Shown here one piece after another: positions 1-5,871 of a DNA stretch of 6,951 nucleotides (its first letter is position 1; each line of letters starts with the position of its first letter). The position numbers and the translations under genes were made by a program. Under the pieces are notes generated by a model that ran no database searches, was not told the DNA's origin, and saw nothing but the letters and a program-made list of their open reading frames with translations. Origin of the DNA: Betaproteobacteria bacterium UBA7395 (GTDB lineage Bacteria > Pseudomonadota > Gammaproteobacteria > Burkholderiales > Rhodocyclaceae); assembly GCA_002470165.1 (NCBI GenBank), contig DKNF01000161.1, forward strand, positions 1 to 6,951. Direction: 5' to 3'.

Positions 1-320
1 CGGTCGCGAGCCAGGACAGCGAGCGCCCACTTGCGCGTTTCAAGCTTGTGCGGCGCCAGCTCGCCGGCGTCGCGGGTGGCCGCTTCGAGGCTGCCGAGGA
101 TGCGGTCGCGCATCTCGGTCGCCGCCTTGTTGGTGAAGGTCAGCGCCAGCACTTCTTCCGGGGCGTCGACGATGGCCAGCAGGCGCAGCGTGCGCTGGGT
201 CAGCAGCTCGGTCTTGCCGGCGCCGGCCGGCGCTTCGACGATGAAGGAAGCGAGGTCGAGCGCGCACCGGCGGGCGGCGGCGTCTTCGTGCAGGCGATCG
301 GCAATCGGGTCGTTGCTCAT
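1..320 (-). CDS. UvrD/AddA-type ATP-dependent DNA helicase, N-terminal fragment
   Basis: This is the start of a superfamily 1 helicase of the UvrD/RecB/AddA group, which uses ATP to unwind DNA in double-strand-break processing. The start codon is ATG at 320-318, and 106 codons are visible before the gene leaves the window. The Walker A motif APAGAGKT lies at residues 30-37, preceded by FIVE. Motif Ia, with [14 protein letters not shown], spans about residues 61-74. Together these are diagnostic of the UvrD fold. The RxxALD element just before Walker A and the E-A-P-A-G form resemble the AddA-like proteins that in many proteobacteria are paired with a PD-(D/E)XK nuclease gene. That partner would lie outside the window and cannot be checked here. 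The start overlaps the stop of the upstream SPOR gene by four bases (ATGA), so translation is probably coupled. I am confident of the superfamily and less sure of the subfamily, because helicase motifs II-VI and any nuclease domain are missing. Confidence 0.88.
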   Translation of the reverse strand, partial: MSNDPIADRLHEDAAARRCALDLASFIVEAPAGAGKTELLTQRTLRLLAIVDAPEEVLALTFTNKAATEMRDRILGSLEAATRDAGELAPHKLETRKWALAVLARD

Positions 321-1228
321 TTCTGCATTCCCGGCAGCGCCTGCAGCGTCATCTGCGTTTGCGCACGAACGTCGCCGAGCCGGCGCGACCACGGCTTGCC
401 TGCACGCAGGGCCGCCGGCAATTCCGGCATCGCCCGGCGGGCCGCAGCAACGTCGGCAAAGCGCCCGTACAGCAGCGCGTACCAGCGCTGACCGTCGCGT
501 TCGAAGGTCAGCAAGGCCAGCTCACGCTGCCAGGGATGACGCCGGGCGACAGCCCGCGTCTCGGCCTGGCTGATCGAGGCAAAAACCTGGATCGTTGCCG
601 CGTCGGCGGGTGCAGCCAACCAGGCGGCGGTGGCCGGATCGCCTGCCGGTGGCACCGGTTGAGCCGAGATCCGTTCGGGTTCGGGCGGTGGGTTCACCGG
701 TGCTTCGACGACCGTTGGCGGGGCGCTGACTACGGCCCTTGTCGGTTCTGCCGGCGGCACCTTGACCTCGGCGGCCGGCGCCGGCGCGTCGGCGACAAAC
801 CCCAGCGCGGTCGCCCGTTGGTAGTAAGCTGCCGAACTTTCACCGGCTTGCGCCGGAACCAGCCCGGCAGCCAGCAGTTCGGCGAGGTTGAACAAGGCCG
901 CCGGATGATTCTGGCGCCCAGCCAGTCGCCACCAGTGGGCAGCGCCGGCGTAATCGGCCTGGAACATGTTGAGGTAGTTGCCCAGGTTGAACTGCGCCTC
1001 GGCATGGCCGGCCTCGGCCGCCTTGCGCAGGTATTCGAGTCCGCGCGCATTGTCGGGAGCGCCTCCTTCGCCGGCAAAAAACCGCAAGGCCATCCGGTAA
1101 TCCGCGCCCGGATCGGCGACCGCACTGAGACGCGGCGTCTCGACCCCGGCGGGCAAAGCCAGCCCCTGCGCCTGAGCGAAAGCCGGCAACAGGCCGACGA
1201 AGAAAAACAGGGTGCGGATGATGGCCAT
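317..1228 (-). CDS. Secreted Sel1-repeat/SPOR-domain protein
   Basis: A 303-residue protein, probably periplasmic. Residues 1-20 form a signal peptide: a short basic start, the hydrophobic run [13 protein letters not shown], and a likely cleavage site at AQA|Q. Residues of about 43-145 are Sel1/TPR-like helical repeats, seen in [20 protein letters not shown] (66-85) and the related [20 protein letters not shown] segment (96-115). A Pro/Ala/Val-rich linker covers about 146-205. The C-terminus (about 210-290) looks like a SPOR domain, starting [17 protein letters not shown] and continuing with [26 protein letters not shown] domains bind denuded peptidoglycan glycans at division sites, and Sel1 repeats mediate protein contacts, so a role in cell-wall remodelling or division is inferred, not shown. 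The ATG at 1228 is chosen because it begins the signal peptide and has GGAGAG (1239-1234) seven bases upstream of it, counted from the GGAG core. The reading frame stays open far upstream, but that part is antisense to the next gene. Confidence 0.88.
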   Translation of the reverse strand: MAIIRTLFFFVGLLPAFAQAQGLALPAGVETPRLSAVADPGADYRMALRFFAGEGGAPDNARGLEYLRKAAEAGHAEAQFNLGNYLNMFQADYAGAAHWWRLAGRQNHPAALFNLAELLAAGLVPAQAGESSAAYYQRATALGFVADAPAPAAEVKVPPAEPTRAVVSAPPTVVEAPVNPPPEPERISAQPVPPAGDPATAAWLAAPADAATIQVFASISQAETRAVARRHPWQRELALLTFERDGQRWYALLYGRFADVAAARRAMPELPAALRAGKPWSRRLGDVRAQTQMTLQALPGMQK

Positions 1229-1233
1229 CGAAA

Positions 1234-1239
1234 CTCTCC
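1234..1239 (-). promoter_or_regulatory. Ribosome binding site of the SPOR-domain gene
   Basis: Read on the minus strand this is GGAGAG, followed by TTTCG and the ATG at 1228. It is the only good Shine-Dalgarno sequence in the long open frame around this gene, and it decides the start. Confidence 0.7.
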
Positions 1240-1338
1240 GTGGATTCGGCCGCCATTCTAAAGCCCGTTGGCGCCGGCGGCGCGCTTTCGCATGCCTTTG
1301 TCTTTTCTCGGGGAAGCGGGCACGGCGGCAAAACCCGG

Positions 1339-1347
1339 TGCTACAAT
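1339..1347 (+). promoter_or_regulatory. Candidate extended -10 promoter for the DUF3422 gene
   Basis: TGCTACAAT matches the extended -10 form TGnTATAAT with one mismatch. It has no recognisable -35 at 17 bases, which is usual for extended -10 promoters. It predicts a transcript start near 1354 and a leader of about 30 bases before the ATG at 1385. The assignment rests on consensus match and position only. Confidence 0.45.
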
Positions 1348-1384
1348 CTGCTGCACCGCACCAATCCCTTGCCTCGAGACGGTC

Positions 1385-2698
1385 ATGCACCCGCGCCTGA
1401 TACTCGCCGAACTGGAAGAACACCCGCTCCGCCAGCGCCTGAACAACGAGTTCCACGCTCGTCCATCGACTGCGCTCAGCGGCGCCGTACTGGTCTCGCA
1501 CCTGGTCTTCAAGCACGCCGCGACAACCGGCGAGGCCGAACGGGAAAACCTCTCCAAGCTGTGCCAGGGCCACGTCTGCAACGCCATCGACAGTTCCGAC
1601 TCGCACCTGATGATCGAGACCGGTGCCTTCCGCATGCGCTGGGAACTGCATACCGAGTTCTCGACCTACACCTTCTACCGCGAACTGACACCGGGCGAAA
1701 CGCTGCATCCGGACGCCACCGCTTTCGACGCGGTACATCCGGAATGGCTGCGCGGCATCCCCGGCAAGCTGATGGTGGCGACTCAGGTCGAACTGCGCTC
1801 GACGCAGGAAATCCAGCCGGAATCGGTCCTCGCCGGACTGGCCCCGAATGGACGCACGCTCGGCGGCGCCCGCGTCGCCGACGATGCGGCCTGGGTGTTC
1901 ACCGACTTCATGATCGATAACGGTTTCTCGCGCTTCCTCGTCCTCAACGACAGCATGACCCAGCGCCAGGCCGGCCGTACCGTGCAACGCCTGGTCGAGA
2001 TCGAGACCTACCGGATGATGGCGCTGCTCGGCCTGCCGGTGGCCAAGGAGGTTGGCCGTTGGCTGTACACCGGCGAAAAGCAGTTGGCCGAACTGATGGA
2101 ACGGATCGGCCAGGCCAGGACCCCGGAAGACGAACGCAGCGTCCTCGCCGCGCTGTCGGCGCTCGCCGCCGACGTCGAGAACTCGGTCGCCCGCACCACT
2201 TTCCGCTTCGGCGCCTCGCGCGCCTACCACGGCCTGGTCACGCAACGCATCGAGGAACTGCGCGAGACGCGCATTCCCGGCTTGCCGACACTCTACGAAT
2301 TCATGCAACGCCGATTGCAGCCGGCGATGAAGACCTGCGAGGCGATCAGTCGCCGCCAGGAGGAACTGTCGGCACGCGTCGCCCGTAACAGCCAGTTACT
2401 GCGGACCCGCGTGGACATCGAACTCGAGCGCCAGAACCAGGAACTGCTGACCCAGATGAACAGCCGCGCCAAACTGCAGCTGCGCCTGCAGGAGACGGTC
2501 GAAGGCCTGTCGGTGGTCGTGCTCACCTACTACGGCTCGCAACTGGTGCAGTACCTGGCCAAGGGCAGCAAGGACCTGCACCACCTCAACCCGGACATCG
2601 TCACCGCGATCTCGATCCCGGTGATCGCCGGCCTGGTCGCCTGGGGCACGCGGCGCATGCGCCGGAAGCTCGCCGCCGAGGAAACCGGCGGCCGCTAG
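1385..2698 (+). CDS. DUF3422 family membrane-anchored protein
   Basis: A 437-residue protein of the DUF3422 family, whose function is unknown. The hallmark NEFHARP lies at residues 21-27 and is followed by a long, probably cytoplasmic domain. That domain has conserved-looking stretches such as RWELHTEFSTYTFYRE and an FTDFMIDNGFSRFLVL segment. Residues of about 313-372 are Glu/Gln/Arg/Leu-rich and helical, and probably form a coiled coil. They are followed by two hydrophobic segments: about 373-393 (EGLSVVVLTYYGSQLVQYLA) and about 405-421 (TAISIPVIAGLVAWG). A basic RRMRRK tail suggests that the protein is anchored by a C-terminal membrane hairpin with both ends in the cytoplasm. I chose the ATG at 1385 because family similarity begins there (MHPRLIL) and the promoter candidate lies between it and the more upstream in-frame ATG at 1268. 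The Shine-Dalgarno is weak (GAGACGG). The gene stands alone, and its stop codon overlaps that of the convergent HD-GYP gene. Confidence 0.87.
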   Translation: MHPRLILAELEEHPLRQRLNNEFHARPSTALSGAVLVSHLVFKHAATTGEAERENLSKLCQGHVCNAIDSSDSHLMIETGAFRMRWELHTEFSTYTFYRELTPGETLHPDATAFDAVHPEWLRGIPGKLMVATQVELRSTQEIQPESVLAGLAPNGRTLGGARVADDAAWVFTDFMIDNGFSRFLVLNDSMTQRQAGRTVQRLVEIETYRMMALLGLPVAKEVGRWLYTGEKQLAELMERIGQARTPEDERSVLAALSALAADVENSVARTTFRFGASRAYHGLVTQRIEELRETRIPGLPTLYEFMQRRLQPAMKTCEAISRRQEELSARVARNSQLLRTRVDIELERQNQELLTQMNSRAKLQLRLQETVEGLSVVVLTYYGSQLVQYLAKGSKDLHHLNPDIVTAISIPVIAGLVAWGTRRMRRKLAAEETGGR

Positions 2699-3951
2699 CC
2701 GACTCGGTTCGCCGGTCTGGCCGCTGCCATTGCTGCCGGCAGGTCGGCCAAGGCCAAGGCCACCAGCCCGGCATCGACCCGCCCCTGGTCGGCCAGCTCC
2801 CGCATGAACGCTGCAACCTTTTCCGCCGGCAGCCCGGCACGATACGGGCGATCCTGGGCCATTGCCTGAAAGATGTCGGCGACGCGCAGTATCCGGGCTT
2901 CCAGGCACAGACGCTCGGCGCTCACCCGGAAGGGATAGCCGTCGCCGCCCGGTGATTCATGGTGATACGCTGCCCACAGCGCGATCTCGTCAAACCCGGG
3001 AATCGGCTTGAGGATCTGGTAGGTTTCGAAACTGTGCGCATTCATCACCTTGCGCTCGCGTTCGTCCAGTTTGGCCGGCTTGTCGAGGATTTCATCCGGC
3101 ACCCGCAGCTTGCCGATATCGTGCAGCAGGCCGGCAATTTCCAGCTGATCGCAACGCGCCGCCGGCAAATCGCAACGCTCGCCGAGGAGACGAGCGAGGC
3201 GGGCGACACCGAGCGAATGTTCGGCGGTAAACGGACTCTTGGCATCGACGATGCGCGAGAAGATGGTCGCCAGTTGCTTCAGCTCACCGATTGTCATCGC
3301 ATGGCGGCGCCCGCGCGTGCGCATGTCGTTGAGGTAGGTCTGGATGCTGCGCGGCTCCAGATTCAGCCAGAAGGATTCCGAACGCGACGCTTCAAGGAAC
3401 AGTTTGACCAGTTCCGGCGCGAAGAAACTGCCGGCACGCGCACCGATTTCACCGCGGATGCGCTCGGTGTTCATCAGCAGGCTGCCGTCGGCGTAATGCG
3501 GTGCGGACAGCGCATCGACCCGGTCGACGAGGTAGATCAGGTTGGCCCGCAAGGCCACCTGCCGGTCAACATCGGTGGCGACCAGATCCACCCAATGGGT
3601 GTGATGCAGGCGGACGGGCAAGGCCATGTCGGCAAGCGGTACAAAATCGCGCAGCAGTTCGTAGCCGGTCAGACAATGTGTCTGCGAGCTTTCCCAGTCG
3701 AACTCCTTGACCAGATGACCATGGGTGACCGTGGACGACACGCCGATATCGTGCAGCAGGCCGAGATCGAAGACAAAGCGCGTCTCTTCCTCCCCCGCCC
3801 CCTGGCAGCGCAGGCACTCGGCGGCCATGATGCCGACGCGCTTGCCGTGTGCCAGATCGTCGATACCGACCAGATCGAGGGCATCCGACAGGGCGTAGAT
3901 GACGGAACGGAGATCGGCGCCAACGGCACCATGCGTGGACGGTGTGCTCAT
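2695..3951 (-). CDS. Tandem HD / HD-GYP domain phosphohydrolase (putative cyclic-dinucleotide phosphodiesterase)
   Basis: A 418-residue soluble protein with two HD metal-dependent phosphohydrolase domains and no visible membrane segment or receiver domain. The first HD domain (about 30-150) keeps candidate metal ligands H35, H67-D68 (LLHDIG), H92, H116-H117 and D143, but has no GYP motif. The second (about 225-405) is HD-GYP: H245, H277-D278-IGK, PDEILDKPAKL, H306, H330-H331-E332, GYP at 338-340, D359 and DRPYR. HD-GYP enzymes hydrolyse c-di-GMP, and some hydrolyse 3'3'-cGAMP. Here the usual HHExxDGxGYP reads HHESPGGDGYP, with Gly in place of the first Asp. The substrate cannot be told from sequence. 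Start choice is uncertain: ATG 3951, ATG 3966 and TTG 3969 are all in frame and none has a good Shine-Dalgarno. I prefer 3951, since similarity to a folded domain begins soon after it. The gene diverges from purC and converges on the DUF3422 gene. Confidence 0.88.
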   Translation of the reverse strand: MSTPSTHGAVGADLRSVIYALSDALDLVGIDDLAHGKRVGIMAAECLRCQGAGEEETRFVFDLGLLHDIGVSSTVTHGHLVKEFDWESSQTHCLTGYELLRDFVPLADMALPVRLHHTHWVDLVATDVDRQVALRANLIYLVDRVDALSAPHYADGSLLMNTERIRGEIGARAGSFFAPELVKLFLEASRSESFWLNLEPRSIQTYLNDMRTRGRRHAMTIGELKQLATIFSRIVDAKSPFTAEHSLGVARLARLLGERCDLPAARCDQLEIAGLLHDIGKLRVPDEILDKPAKLDERERKVMNAHSFETYQILKPIPGFDEIALWAAYHHESPGGDGYPFRVSAERLCLEARILRVADIFQAMAQDRPYRAGLPAEKVAAFMRELADQGRVDAGLVALALADLPAAMAAARPANRVG

Positions 3952-4037
3952 GCGGCGATTATGCATCAATCGCTGCCCGGTGCCTTGACCGCGCCCCTCC
4001 CTTATAATTCGCCCTTTGATCTTTCGGGACCACGACC
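3952..4037. promoter_or_regulatory. purC: Divergent promoter region between the HD-GYP gene and purC
   Basis: The 86 bases between the two start codons hold one AT-rich patch, TTATAATT. On the plus strand TATAAT at 4003-4008 is a perfect -10 hexamer, predicting a purC transcript starting near 4015 with a leader of about 23 bases. A TTGACC at 3985-3990 resembles a -35, but it is only 12 bases away, which is too close for standard sigma-70 spacing. On the minus strand the same patch reads TATAAG (4006-4001) and could serve the HD-GYP gene. I see no operator palindrome. Confidence 0.5.
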
Positions 4038-4970
4038 GTGACCGCTCCGCTTTTCGAATCTTCCATCACCAGCCTGCCGCTCCTGTCCAAGGGCAAGGTC
4101 CGCGACATCTACGCGGTCGACGCCGACAAGCTGCTGATTGTCACCACCGACCGCCTGTCGGCCTTCGACGTCATCCTGCCGGACCCGATTCCGAAGAAGG
4201 GCGAAGTCCTGCAGGCCGTCGCCAATTTCTGGTTCGACAAGCTCGCTCACATCGTTCCCAACCAGCTCACTGGCGTCGATCCGGAATCGGTGGTGGCCGA
4301 GAACGAACGCGAGCAGGTGCGCGGCCGTGCCGTCGTCGTCAAGCGCCTCAAGCCGCTGCCGATCGAAGCCGTGGTCCGTGGCTACGTGATCGGCTCCGGC
4401 TGGAAGGATTACCAGCAGACCGGCGCCATCTGCGGCATCGCGCTGCCGGCCGGGCTGAAGATGGCGCAGAAGCTGCCGCAGCCGATCTTCACGCCGGCAA
4501 CCAAGGCCGAAGTCGGCGATCACGACGAAAACGTTTCCTTCGCGCAAGCCGCCGCCAACTGCGACGCGACGCTCAACGAAATGCTCAAGGGCACCGGCAA
4601 GACCGGCGCCCAACTGTGCGCCGAGGCGCGCGACGCGGCCATCCGCCTGTACCAGGAAGCCTCCGACTACGCGGCGACGCGCGGCATCATCATTGCCGAC
4701 ACCAAGTTCGAATTCGGCATCGACGCCGCCGGCACGCTGCATCTGATCGACGAGGCGCTGACCCCGGATTCGTCGCGCTTCTGGCCGGCCGACCAGTACG
4801 CCGAAGGCAGCAACCCGCCGTCCTACGACAAGCAGTACGTCCGCGACTACCTGGAAACTCTGGACTGGGGCAAGGTTGCCCCCGGGCCGAAGCTGCCGGC
4901 CGAAGTCGTCGCCCGGACCAGCGCCAAGTACATCGAGGCCTACGAGAAGCTGACCGGTAAAACACTGTAA
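4038..4970 (+). CDS. purC: Phosphoribosylaminoimidazole-succinocarboxamide synthase (SAICAR synthase)
   Basis: PurC joins CAIR and aspartate using ATP to give SAICAR, in the IMP branch of purine synthesis in the cytoplasm. The 310-residue length matches the long, yeast Ade1-like form rather than the roughly 240-residue E. coli form. Visible motifs are GKVRDIY (19-25), [10 protein letters not shown] (36-45), the signature [15 protein letters not shown] (108-122), TPATKAE with DHDENVSF (152-167), and the second signature [11 protein letters not shown] (217-227) followed by [13 protein letters not shown] (237-249). These cover the ATP- and substrate-binding elements, and nothing looks degenerate. 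The start is a GTG at 4038, with a modest GGGA (4026-4029) eight bases before it. No in-frame ATG fits, and the family's N-terminus begins here. The promoter is probably the TATAAT box just upstream. The gene is not next to other pur genes in this window, and read-through into the downstream DUF2189 gene is possible. Confidence 0.96.
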   Translation: MTAPLFESSITSLPLLSKGKVRDIYAVDADKLLIVTTDRLSAFDVILPDPIPKKGEVLQAVANFWFDKLAHIVPNQLTGVDPESVVAENEREQVRGRAVVVKRLKPLPIEAVVRGYVIGSGWKDYQQTGAICGIALPAGLKMAQKLPQPIFTPATKAEVGDHDENVSFAQAAANCDATLNEMLKGTGKTGAQLCAEARDAAIRLYQEASDYAATRGIIIADTKFEFGIDAAGTLHLIDEALTPDSSRFWPADQYAEGSNPPSYDKQYVRDYLETLDWGKVAPGPKLPAEVVARTSAKYIEAYEKLTGKTL

Positions 4971-4976
4971 CAAAGC

Positions 4977-4995
4977 GCCGGGAACCGTTCCCGGC
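4977..4995 (+). other. Perfect 8-bp stem-loop after purC without a U-tract
   Basis: GCCGGGAA and TTCCCGGC form an 8-bp stem around a 3-base CCG loop, starting seven bases after the purC stop codon. No run of T follows, so it is not a standard intrinsic terminator. It could protect the 3' end of purC mRNA, act as a partial or Rho-assisted terminator, or be a protein-binding palindrome. The sequence alone does not decide. Confidence 0.45.
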
Positions 4996-5028
4996 CGCCA
5001 CAGTCCGACAGGTGTGTCTGATTCGACC

Positions 5029-5034
5029 GAGGAG
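5029..5034 (+). promoter_or_regulatory. Ribosome binding site of the DUF2189 gene
   Basis: GAGGAG lies seven bases before the ATG at 5042. It is the strongest Shine-Dalgarno in the window and fixes that ATG as the start, rather than the in-frame GTG at 5012. Confidence 0.8.
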
Positions 5035-5041
5035 TCCAGCC

Positions 5042-5809
5042 ATGCACACCGCCTTTTCGAACCGTAGCGACACCGACGTCGCCATCCGCCGCATCGATGC
5101 GCGTGCCCCCAGCCGCTGGCTGGAGGCCGCCTGGCAGGACATCCGGCACACCCCCCTGCCCTCGCTGGCCTACGGCCTGCTGTTCGCGCTCGGCGGCGAC
5201 CTGATCCTGCTCTCGCTGGTCAGCCACCCGCACCTGCTGACCTTCGCCATTTCCGGCTTCTTCCTGGTCGCCCCGCTACTCGCCGGCGGCCTGTACGAAC
5301 TCAGCCGGGCCCGCGAACAGGACGAGAAACCGCTGTTCATCGAATCGCTGCGCGCCTTCCGGCGCAACGGCCAGTCGCTGGCGCTGTTCGGTCTGCTGCT
5401 GGCGCTGACCGCGCTACTCTGGGAACGCTTCACGGCGATTGCCTTCGCCCTGCTCAGCGGCGGCGGCGCCTTTGCCGGCAGCGCGCTGCTCAGCGAAATC
5501 CTGATCGGTGGCGAACACCTGGCCTTTGTCGCCACCTGGGCCATACTCGGCGCCCTGCTCGCCGCCTTCGTCTTCTCGCTGGCGGTCGTCTCGGTACCGA
5601 TGATCATGGACCGGAACTGCGATCCGGTCACTGCGATGACCGCCAGTCTGCGCGCGGTCGCCGCCAACCCCGGCCCACTGGCACTGTGGGCGGTGTTGAT
5701 CGTGATCCTGACACTGACCGGCTTCGCCACGCTGCTGTTCGGCCTGATCGTGCTGATGCCGATGCTCGGTCATGCTTCGTGGCACGCTTACCGCGAGCTA
5801 GTAGAATAG
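5042..5809 (+). CDS. DUF2189 family polytopic inner-membrane protein
   Basis: A 255-residue integral membrane protein that I place in the DUF2189 family, whose function is unknown. A polar N-terminus of about 38 residues with an amphipathic WLEAAWQDIRHTPLPS element precedes the membrane region. Hydrophobic stretches lie at about 40-60, 65-85, 112-140, 158-187 and 211-240, enough for five or six membrane spans. Family-like features are LLAGGLYELSR (79-89), the VSVPMIMDRNCDPVTAM loop (183-199), the NPGPLALWA segment (209-217) and the C-terminal GHASWHAYRELV (243-254). There is no catalytic motif. The gene lies 71 bases after purC with no clear promoter of its own in the gap, so it may be read from the purC transcript. 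It is followed by a strong terminator. The family call rests on recognised motifs and membrane layout and is less certain than the reading frame itself. Confidence 0.85.
   Translation: MHTAFSNRSDTDVAIRRIDARAPSRWLEAAWQDIRHTPLPSLAYGLLFALGGDLILLSLVSHPHLLTFAISGFFLVAPLLAGGLYELSRAREQDEKPLFIESLRAFRRNGQSLALFGLLLALTALLWERFTAIAFALLSGGGAFAGSALLSEILIGGEHLAFVATWAILGALLAAFVFSLAVVSVPMIMDRNCDPVTAMTASLRAVAANPGPLALWAVLIVILTLTGFATLLFGLIVLMPMLGHASWHAYRELVE
5779..5807 (+). promoter_or_regulatory. Candidate prlC promoter inside the end of the DUF2189 gene
   Basis: GTGGCA (5779-5784) and TAGAAT (5802-5807) are separated by exactly 17 bases. They match the sigma-70 -35 and -10 boxes at four and five of six positions. 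The transcript would start near 5814, upstream of the terminator hairpin. This is the best candidate I could find for prlC, but a match of this quality can occur by chance. Confidence 0.3.
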
Positions 5810-5829
5810 GACGCTGACGCCAATAACCC

Positions 5830-5858
5830 GGGGCGGCCACGACCGCCCCTTTTTTCTT
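5830..5858 (+). terminator. Intrinsic terminator after the DUF2189 gene
   Basis: GGGGCGG (5830-5836) pairs perfectly with CCGCCCC (5843-5849) around the six-base loop CCACGA, followed by six T (5850-5855) and then CTT. This is a textbook Rho-independent terminator and should end the purC-DUF2189 transcript. Its T-tract ends only about 14 bases before the prlC start codon. Confidence 0.9.
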
Positions 5859-5871
5859 GCCCCGGACCATC

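Larger units (their letters stand above)
1229..1384. other. Divergent intergenic region
   Basis: These 156 bases separate the two start codons of the divergent SPOR and DUF3422 genes. They hold the SPOR ribosome binding site, a plausible extended -10 promoter pointing right, and a small GC hairpin (GCGCC-GGC-GGCGC, 1271-1283). A minus-strand TAGAAT at 1260-1255 could be the -10 for the SPOR-helicase unit, but no fitting -35 is visible. I see no small gene here. Confidence 0.5.

Noticed and set aside
1268..1384. A 39-codon N-terminal extension of the DUF3422 protein starting at the ATG at 1268.
   Set aside because: The extension has no family-like sequence, contains the likely promoter, and has no Shine-Dalgarno sequence. 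The ATG at 1385 fits the family N-terminus.
1229..2308. The SPOR reading frame continues open for about 1.1 kb upstream on the minus strand, as if the protein were 663 residues long.
   Set aside because: The extension lies antisense to the DUF3422 gene, and a signal peptide with a good ribosome binding site begins at 1228. The open frame is a by-product of GC-biased third positions.
3985..4008. TTGACC plus TATAAT as a classical sigma-70 promoter for purC.
   Set aside because: The spacing is 12 bases rather than 16-18, so only the -10 box is retained as evidence.
2959..4041. A 360-codon plus-strand open frame opposite the HD-GYP gene.
   Set aside because: It is antisense to a protein with intact HD and HD-GYP motifs, runs through the divergent promoter region, and encodes no recognisable domain.
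4002..4973. A 323-codon minus-strand open frame opposite purC.
   Set aside because: It is a mirror of purC codon bias, has no known domain, and begins and ends almost exactly with purC.
5170..5809. Several minus-strand open frames opposite the DUF2189 gene.
   Set aside because: The plus-strand frame has a strong ribosome binding site, membrane segments and family motifs. The antisense products are low-complexity and Arg/Ser/Ala-rich.
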